This document shows, in pieces, positions 55,601 through 64,000 of a stretch of DNA of 64,000 nucleotides (the first letter of the stretch is position 1; each line of letters starts with the position of its first letter). The notes beneath the pieces are model-generated. The model did no database searches and was not told the origin of the DNA. It saw only the letters and a program-made list of their open reading frames with translations. A program made the position numbers and the translations under genes. The stretch lies in contig CALNVZ010002974.1 of NCBI GenBank assembly GCA_940671915.1, positions 36,696,560-36,760,559 of the forward strand. Direction: 5' to 3'. The stretch comes from Paracentrotus lividus (taxonomy: Eukaryota > Echinodermata > Echinoidea > Camarodonta > Echinidae).

Positions 55601-57466
55601 ATATGTATTTTCTGAACTTGCATATTTGTTTGTTCCCCCTCTGTATGTTTACTCTTTCATTATTGCCCACTTGCTTTCATATTTTGACATTTGCGTGCAT
55701 TTTTTTTTTCTTACTGCATGAATTCATCTAAATATAATAGACACATTTAATGGTATATGTATGACCCATTTAGTATATTTTGTATGCAGTGTATATTTTA
55801 CTCAATTTCTTTACTTGGAGCTATATCTTCCATGGAGGTAATCAAATATCTCTTTGTAGTCCATTCATGTTCTATCGAGGCCAACCACATCATGGCGAAA
55901 TCTCATTTTTCTGAACACATAATAAGGCAGTTGGGTTTGTCTGAACTCCTTGCTATAGCAGGGTTTGACTACACTACATTATTTCCAATGATGGACTGTG
56001 TCATCTCTTTAAAAAAAAATCTGAAGGTGGCAGGATAACTCCAGTGTATGTTTTGAGTTCATAAATTGATGTTTTGTTTTGCTTTGTAATTTTTTATAAT
56101 GACGATAATACTACATATTACTTGTTACACGATAAATCCACTCTGCGAAGTGCTTGATTTTTTTCTTTTCTTTTCTTCTTCAATTTTGTTGTGAATGTTG
56201 TATTTAGGAATAGGTCCAAAGGTCGAGCATTGCCCCGTATTCACCCTAAATATAGAAAAAGGGTGTTTAAAAGTGACCAAAAAAATGTTGTTTAATATCC
56301 CCCTTCCTCCTTCTTAAAACACAGCTTGCGTTTTCATTCACCCACACACACACAAAATGAATGTATATGACAGCACTTTCGGCTGACCAGGTTTTGACAC
56401 CTCAAAATAATTTTAGTCTATAAAAATTTAATATCGGAAAAGTTACTCCCCCCCCCCTCCCACTCCATTAATGTCATGGCTTCGCATCCAGGTGTCCCTT
56501 CTACACCAAATGTGATTTTATTTTTTGATGCTGACTTTGAAGCTATGAATGTCTGAAGGACATTATAGGAGCAAGGGAGGTAGTAATATTCCCATGAGTA
56601 CAGAGTAACGTTTATTCATGTTTTAACCAGACGAGAAATAGCTTTCATTATGTCATCACAATTTATCTTTTACTTGCATTTTTGTTTTCGAAATATGGGG
56701 AATAGGATTTGTATATATTTGTATATTCATGTATTAGATTTTACTTCAACCTTATATGAATTTTTAGTAATTTTTCATATTTTCAGTACTTGATTATGTA
56801 TTTTAGACTTGAATAGGTTTCTTGATCAAACAACAGATTGAACAATATCGAATATGTCGTCTTTAGATACTTTAATATGAATTAACTCTACATCCGTATT
56901 CATGTTTTAATGATCAGTTCAAATTCTTATCATGTTCAAATTAAGAGTACTTCTTAAAATTAGATTAAGAAGAACTTTTAAGATTAAATTAGAGATGTAT
57001 CTGCGTTGTTTTGAAATGTATGTGTATTATGAAATGAATTACAACTCTGAGCATAATCATCGTTATTTCGTCACCTTTTTCGTTATCGATGTTCATGTAT
57101 ATATACTTGAAAAGCAATTAATTTGATTAGTGGGAGCGTTTTGTTTGAATATTTGAATAAGTACAACGTATTAAACGTGTATGATAACTTTATAATAATG
57201 TCTTATGATTATTAGAGTATTATATTTTCATGCTGGTCACCATACCATACTTCAGTAGGCCTACATTGTATATAAATAGTCATATGTACCGCACATCAGA
57301 AAGAGTCATATTTACTGCCCATCATGCGCGGCACCTAATTATAATGCTGTCACACCTGTGGACCTGACACCAAACGTGCCTGGATCTTGTTTAGATCGGT
57401 CTCGTGTTGATTTGCACATTTTGACTGGGGTATCAGTCTTACTTACCTTTTTTTACAAGAGTATAT
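55601..57466. other. Intergenic, AT-rich
   Basis: No coding frame with a domain or splice pattern on either strand. Short simple tracts only (CA near 56341, C-run near 56448). Confidence 0.6.
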
Positions 57467-57743
57467 CCCTTTAGCACCTAAACCGCCCCTCAGCTTACTC
57501 ACTAAACCGCCCAAAACCGCCCCTGTCTTAAGCACGCTATAGTCAAGATAGTATCAAAAATATGTGAAGAAACATGCCCATAATTGTTGTGGATTACCCA
57601 TTGGATGTGTGCTGTCTTATTCTGCACTAGAAAGTATGTTTTAAGAGCAATTCTTAATGAAAGAACCTGATTGAAACACAGCGTAACCCTTTCCGCTAGT
57701 GAGTAAACTGACACTTTTCATGCAGTCTCTAGGTGCTAAAGGG
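57467..57743. mobile_element. Small inverted-repeat element, CCCTTTAGCACCTA ends
   Basis: ccctttagcacctaa at 57467 and its inverse taggtgctaaaggg at 57730-57743 bound about 277 bases. Just inside are cttactcacta and its counterpart tagtgagtaa. The right end is followed by TTAA; the left flank is TATAT, so a clean target duplication is not seen. Confidence 0.45.
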
Positions 57744-58056
57744 TTAAACCGCGATATCCAGCAATCCTGATTATGAATGAAACCCAAGTAACAATTTACA
57801 TGGCGTGCAATCAGAAAATCAAACTGACTATGTAGGGCTATGATGTGCATCACCTGTCACTTTCGTTGAAACCATGTTAAAGTACATGTTCACTCTTTGA
57901 AGCAAAATTAGACTTTTCGTCTAGTTAATGACATGTATTAAAATGTGACCAATTCTTGTACAGGGACATTTATACCTAAATGTTTGCGTTAAACTCCATT
58001 TGCACTCAGTATAGTATCTATATAAAAATCCTTTCCGTGTCTGTTCAACAAATTTT

Positions 58057-58195
58057 ACATGTTTACAATAACATTATTGTACTTATTCTGTAAAAAGTGT
58101 AATATACCATAAATTACGCCACTGTGCTAAAGAATTACATGATTTATGGTATATTACTCTTATAGAATAAGTACAATAATATAATTGTAAATTTG
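58057..58195. mobile_element. Near-perfect hairpin element (MITE)
   Basis: Arms of about 55 bases (58062-58116 and 58140-58194), sharing attattgtacttattct and aatataccataaat, surround a loop of about 23 bases. No coding capacity. An RNA product could fold back, but no promoter is evident. Confidence 0.65.
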
Positions 58196-58673
58196 AATGA
58201 ACCTCTTTTTTTTAATTTGATGTATGGTTCATTCAATGAACAAATTTTGAATCTCATTCAATTGTAAATTATGAAATATTGATACTGCTAAATACGTTTA
58301 CGAATGTGTCAAATCCAAAGGGTTGTAGTTGCAAAGTATACTCATGCCTTTTTCAATGGAAATATAATACATGCAATACACACTTTTGGTAAATTAGTGT
58401 TTATTACTTTGATAGAAATAGGTAGCCTACTTTTTGTCACATGAAGCAAATCATTCAATATATTTTTGTTGTACATTTAATTACATGATGACCACATAGC
58501 CTTGTATTTTAGCATGTTTAGTGTTACGACATGCGCTATATAGGACATTTTATACAAATTCATACATAATAAGAAAAAAAACTGTAATATGCGTCATAAT
58601 GTATTTTAATAAAGGTTTATACATGTACTGTAGTAACATCGATGGCAATCACATTTTTACACAATAAAGACTT

Positions 58674-58731
58674 CTGTTTAAAGTGAAAGGATGGTTATCT
58701 GCCTGTTTAAAGTGAAAGGATGGTTATCTGC
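58674..58731. repeat. 29-base tandem duplication
   Basis: The unit beginning ctgtttaaagtgaaaggatg is present twice in a row with no mismatch I can see. Confidence 0.9.
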
Positions 58732-59339
58732 GTTCAGTTTTGATAAAATTATGAATGCTGTCTCATTCGAATTTCATCTAGGAAATTATTGAAATATTAT
58801 GAAATTTTATCATGTAGACCTACCTCTAATAGTGGTTTATGCAAACGAGGGATGACGAAGTGCCGCGCTCGGTCAACTTTTTTTTTTTTTTTTTTGAGGG
58901 GGGGGGCGAGAGACACACGTTTGAAAGAAAATCTGTAGACTGAAGTCAAAGTGAGAATAAGTTAATAAAATCATATTTCATGTAACATCTGTATAAGTCA
59001 GAGAAGTATATGCCTCAAATGGCAGACAATTAATTAAAGTATCTGATTGAAAAGAGCAAGTTGCGGTTTTCAAATTGTCATAAGCCTTTCTTTATTATCT
59101 ACAGAGTGAGTCCAAAAAAATGTCCCGTACTGTTTTGGAGTGCGTCTTTTTTGCAAGGCATGAATATTCAATCACGGGTTTCATGATATATCTAATTGCT
59201 AGAGTCCATCATTCCCCAGTATTTTGGTACCCTTTCATTGAATCTTTGCACGACGTGACTGAATAACAGAACAATCTTCAGAAGATAGCATAAATTCCAG
59301 TTGTCCAAATGATGGATGAGATTCAAAAACAATGTTGAC

Positions 59340-59760
59340 AGAATATGTATACACACATTCACAGACACCCGCTCACACCACACACACCACATGCCCACGA
59401 TGCCCACCAATCCTCACTCCAAAACATACGATTATTATCATCACACACGACACCCACACAAACAGTAAACAATTCACAATAACATTTCCCCTTGAGTTTT
59501 GTTTTCAAGACCATCACTGATGTTTTAGGGAAAACAACTGTTTGTGCAGTGTGAGTGAGGTTGTGTGGCGTTGTTTGTGAGGGTTGTTGGTGTGTAGTGT
59601 TGTTGCTTGGCGTGGATAGCTGTAGCTGTGCTGTGCTGTGTGGATGAAGATGGTATGTGCGTGTGTGTCGAGGCGTTTATGTGGTGTGTGTCGGTATTTG
59701 TGTATGTGTAAATGAGGCGTATGTTTGTGTCCGTTTTGCGTGCACATAAAGTAATAAATT
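59340..59760. repeat. CA-rich tract followed by TG-rich tract
   Basis: 59345-59465 is rich in CACA/CCCACA words. 59540-59730 is rich in TGTG words on the same strand. The two could pair imperfectly. This looks like degraded simple repeat. Confidence 0.55.
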
Positions 59761-59769
59761 CTCAATTTT

Positions 59770-60560
59770 GTTTATTCCTCAAAACATACAAAGGTTGTTC
59801 TTAACAACCTGAAAGCTTTGCCGAACATAGACAACAACTTAATGTATGCAACTGGATTAAATTATTGAGTAGTTCATTCTTTTATTACAGATTGTTTTGA
59901 ATACCTTGATTTACTATGTCGCCAGAGAAAAAGTGCTGCATATAAATTGAGAATTGTTAGTAACCTGTTCTTTATACCCAGATATAACACGACTCGGCAT
60001 GCAATCATGATCATGAAAGATGTTAATCCCTTTCGTATGTCTCCAATTGTGCAGAAATATGGCAATACGTTTGAAATAAGTACTTGTAAATAAGATGTGT
60101 CATGCCCATACGAAATGCACGAATTGCATACAAATGGCATCTTCTAAGATCATCATGACAATAAAGATAGAAATATTATACTTGTCGCTCGCTTAGGAAT
60201 GGCAGTCGCGTTGCAGAATCAGCGCGAATTATCTGGCGCCCCAATCTTCCAATTGCAAGCCATTGCGCAGAACTGCATTATTATTAATGTACGCACATTG
60301 CATAATCGATCCCACTTGGATTGAGAGTGGAACTTAGCACAGCTGTCCCCTTAGGATCGACTATGTAAAAAATCTATAATATTAGCAACAGCCAAGAGCC
60401 ATTGATATTCGAAATTGCTTTGGGCATTAAATTCAGTTTATCCCACTCGATATGTGACATGTGTGGGGGTGTGTATCCTAACTGGCCAGATTGTACACAT
60501 ACGCGGAGAGAGTGAGCCAAAAATGAATATTATTGGCAATAATTATGGACGCTTGCAATG
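59770..60560. other. Intergenic stretch, no gene seen
   Basis: Mixed-composition DNA without a supportable frame. GC rises toward 60200-60560, just before the possible first exon. Confidence 0.5.
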
Positions 60561-60673
60561 AATTCATTCACCCCGCGTAGAGACTCGGTGTGTAAGGAAT
60601 TTTCGTCTTCTTTCTCGAATTACGCCACCAATTTCAAACAGGATAACACAGTGTTTGACATCTAGAAACGAAG
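60560..60673 (+). promoter_or_regulatory. Possible 5' non-coding first exon of a downstream gene
   Basis: Less AT-rich sequence ends with gaaacgaag at 60673, followed by a consensus donor gtaagtcc. There is no upstream donor or acceptor pair nearby and no start codon with a long frame. If real, it would be the 5' UTR exon of a + strand gene beyond the window. The evidence is only the donor and the composition. Confidence 0.25.
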
Positions 60674-61700
60674 GTAAGTCCTTGCTGTGGTTTGATGATT
60701 AATGTATGAGATTGAAAGCGTTTTCGATTTTGTTGTTCCTGCTATATCATGTTTGCTTGGAAATCGGAAAGTAAATAGATTCACGAAAAAGTGACGGGAA
60801 ATTCGACACCAAAGTGGCGGATTTGTGGTTTTGTTCTATTTGAATATCATCAAATTTAATAAGACACTCATCAAGTGCTATGACACTGATTCACGTTTTA
60901 TTATGTTTCTACTTTATCCGTGGAGAAACGAGTTAACTGCCACATTCATACTGACGCCAATCATGCATGCCACTAGCTGATGTATTCGATCGATTGGGAT
61001 GAACCCAAACTATTTAGACAAGTCCCGGTCCCACTAAACATGTGCCAGCGTGGGATAAAACTTAACCGCATATACATTTAAATGAAACAATATTTAAAAA
61101 AAAAAAATCAAAGGGTGTTAATTAACAGGCATTGTGGTGGAGTTTTTATATTGTACAGTGTATAATCATGATGCTGTTGATGTATATATATTGAGGATTT
61201 TTTTTAAAAATCTATTATATTCATTTACAATTGAAAAAAAAAAACAACAAAAAAACACAATTAATTATTACATGAATCGATACATCACAATCAAAATAAA
61301 TAAACAATATTGTTGTGACCAAAGAGAAGCAAACAACTTATCTAGGCTTTAAAAAAGTATAAAGATACCATTGATTTACATCAAGTCACATGGAAATGGC
61401 CCTATCCGCCAGACAAAAAAGCCTGTTTGGATTGTTAGGTCATTAAATAATTCTGCTTTTGGCTTTTATTTAGTTCAACATACACTTACTCCAAATACTT
61501 TCCAAAAATTCATTTCATCTCTATTCATTGGGACAGATTTAGAATAGATTATTCTTGATATAAATGGCTATATGCACATGATTTATGATTATCGATAAGA
61601 GAGAGGAGCAGAAGTATACTAGTAGTAAACACCCATTTGGCGCCCCTTTCTCACGCCATGCATAATCTTCATCATGAGCTGTGACAACAGCCCTAACATC
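60674..61700. other. Non-coding, AT-rich
   Basis: A-rich and T-rich tracts (61095-61106, 61228-61260), no supportable gene. Could be the first intron of a downstream gene. Confidence 0.5.
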
Positions 61701-63960
61701 ACGGTGTGCACTGAAGAATTGGGGACTCTACCGTTGTTCACATCAATAAACTTGAACGAAAACAGATGTGACAGAGAAAGAGGGAGAGAGATAGAGATAT
61801 TATCGTTGATCACATCAATAAACTGAACGAAAAGATGTGATAGAGAAAGAGATTGCAGATAGAATCGGGACTTGCTTTTTACATGATAATCCTAAACAGA
61901 AATGTGAGTGTGCTTGTATATTTTGTGTGTGGCTATAGTGTGTGTGTGAGGCGTGTGTGTGCGTATTCGATGTGGTGAAGAAAGAGATTCAGATAAGAGC
62001 GTATCGGGGACTATTCTTTGTTCACATCAGTAACCGTAAAAGAGGAGATGGGATAGAAAAAGAAATATAAGATTGAATCCACGACAAAGCGATAGGATAA
62101 AAGTTATTAAACATTAGCTTGTGTATGAAGATGCAGATATTGGGAAGTACTAGGTACAACTACATGTGGTAATGAAGAATGAGGTCTGGAGAAGGGAGTA
62201 GAGATTCGGAAAACGGTAGGAAAACTAGCTGATAGCTCAAAAGAGATTTAAATAGCCTACATATGATGCCGTGTATATGGTGATTATGAACAGGATATTG
62301 AAGCATGAATGTGGGATGATGAGTTATAGGAGAAAGGTATGAACAGAATAGAGAGCGACGGACAGGTGGATATCATAAATGTATGATTAAATACTCGTAT
62401 ATGCAATTTGCGATAGAGAGATACGTATATGAGAGAGGACAGGTAAACTTGGGATATGTTAAAAGAAGAGACAGTAAGAGGGGGAGATGGGAACTTGAGG
62501 TGCAGCGACAGTTCGAAGCCATAATGGAGATCGGATTTAAATAGCATACACAGATCAGAGAGCAGATTAAGATATAAAGACTCGCGCAATCGACGAATAC
62601 TGAGGAGTAAGAGCATAAATACGGAATATTCGAGAACGGATACGATCTTAAATGCAGACGAGGTTGAGAGATAGAGAGAGAGAGACTGAGGCAAAAAGAT
62701 TTAAGGATACGTTCCACTTCATCACCTCAATAAACGAGTTGAGCAAAAGAGTGGAAAAAAAAGGCGAGTCAGCGAAGTAGAAGCGAAAGGACGACGGATA
62801 AACATATAAATTATATATAACTTGCAGTGCTTACAAGAAACTAGCGTGAGACTAACAGAGTTACATAATTTGTATATTGAAACTAGTGGTTCTCAATGTT
62901 CACCCTACGGGATAGATGCAGAAAAATAAAAGTAACTAATAAAGATAGGAACGCAGCGTGACAGATAATCATATTAATATTTGTGAAATGATAAGATGGC
63001 TTTGTATTGCCTTGTACAAAACATACATGTAGATGAGGTCGACAATAATTCATCAGAGTGCGAAAGGGTAAGATGAGAAAATTAATTTAGTTGTGTGAGG
63101 ACAAGGAAAATCATATGATTACCTTTTCGATGCAAAATCATGTTTCCAATTTCCTTGTTCACGGAACTGAGGTAGAAGGAAAAAGACAGGGAAAAAAATA
63201 TTTTTAACAAGGCTATATCACCTGTGTAAATCTCTATCTTTATAACTAATAAGCCGCAACTGCATGTTTGTCGAAATAAAGCCCAATCGCATATCAAAAG
63301 TGTCCATGTTGTGGTAAAAAATATATATACATTATTCGTGGTTTCGAACTGAAGAGAGAGAGGAGGGGGGGGGGGGGGGAGCTGATAGCGAGGAATGGAA
63401 ACAATAATAGGCATTATATGCGCAATACAATGTTCACCTTGGTGTTTCTTAACGAAATGGAAATAGAAAAGAAGGAAGGAAAAGATACGACGAAAATGGC
63501 ATTTTATAGAATAAAAGGACGAGCACTTTCCTATCTATTTGTTCACATTAATAATGGAAATGAGAGAGAAAGGGACGCGGTTAGGATCACAGAACATTGA
63601 CAGAAAATGAATGAAGAAAAAGAGACAGGTTTAAGTAGACTTAAAGGTTAAGTGGTATAAGACAGATAGATAGGTCGTTATGTCCCAGTCGGACTGCCTC
63701 GAACCTATCTTTAAATTTACAAATAGAGGGGGGAGAGGAGGAGACTGAGAAAGAGAGAGAGAGAGAGAGAAAAAGAAAGAGAGAGAGATGGGGGGGGATA
63801 GGAGAGGGAGGGGAGGACTTGATAAGAAAATGGTAACATGTCTGCCTGAGAACTGGTGAGGGCGTGCGATTGGTTAGATATTTAGCTAAGGTGCAGCAGC
63901 CAGTGACTGATTTGGATTTTGATTGGATTTGATCCCATTTGATACTGTACATTATTGGAG
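61700..63960. repeat. Purine-rich field with a degenerate interspersed unit
   Basis: A word like gttcacatcaataaac, followed by gaacgaaaagatgtgatagagaaagag, recurs near 61733, 61805, 62020, 62717 and 63540 with increasing divergence. Two copies are preceded by ggggact. The DNA between is A/G-rich with (GA)n runs at 62671-62686 and 63747-63789 and a G-run at 63364-63379. The minus-strand Ser/Leu-rich frames here are by-products of this bias. Confidence 0.6.
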
Positions 63961-64000
63961 ATTGACTTATAAGATATCCGCATTATATTCATATTCCTCA

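Noticed and set aside
62284-62717. Two minus-strand Ser/Leu-rich frames
   Set aside because: They arise from the purine-rich repeat field, overlap each other in different frames and have no conserved motif.

Overview
The window is animal nuclear DNA: long spliced genes, GT-AG introns, many small palindromic transposons and an assembly gap. The gene content, a DIRS retrotransposon and the repeat style suggest a marine invertebrate, most likely an echinoderm such as a sea urchin. This is an inference, because no species-diagnostic gene is present.

Bases 1-55415 (+ strand) belong to one giant gene whose 5' end lies upstream. I could join 27 exons through 26 introns with every intron phase consistent and no internal stop. 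They give 32,937 coding bases, i.e. the last 10,978 residues of a protein. Its order is: (1) about 3,345 residues of glycine-rich, probably beta-solenoid modules (one partial, seven full, one half; period about 393-420 residues), bases 1-15620; (2) about 1,730 residues of tenascin/teneurin-style EGF-like repeats with a 128-133-residue super-repeat, bases 15620-32093; (3) one small non-EGF module resembling modules of bacterial surface proteins, bases 32800-33667; (4) nine units of roughly 600-640 residues, each VWFD-like, then LamG-like, then Cys-rich, then EGF-like, bases 34129-55085; (5) one transmembrane helix and a 76-residue acidic cytoplasmic tail. The layout is that of a very long type I membrane protein, or an extracellular filament anchored at its C terminus. 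I know no named gene that matches.

The introns are rich in mobile DNA. A degenerate DIRS-type tyrosine-recombinase retrotransposon (22461-28484) has inverted terminal repeats, an internal complementary region and wrecked gag, RT and recombinase regions. The 632-N gap sits inside its right terminal repeat. Other intronic elements are a TA-flanked 1.66-kb element with a second element nested in it, a TTAA-flanked piggyBac-like element nested in a tRNA-derived SINE, three members of a TTCGCG-rich family, two members of a GTGTTTCACCAAGT family, and a palindrome holding a copy of a piece of the host gene's own exon.

From 55416 to the end I see no convincing protein-coding gene. There is the 3' UTR with a poly(A) signal, several palindromic elements, simple repeats, a possible non-coding first exon of another gene ending at a donor at 60673/60674, and a purine-rich degenerate repeat field from about 61700 to the end.
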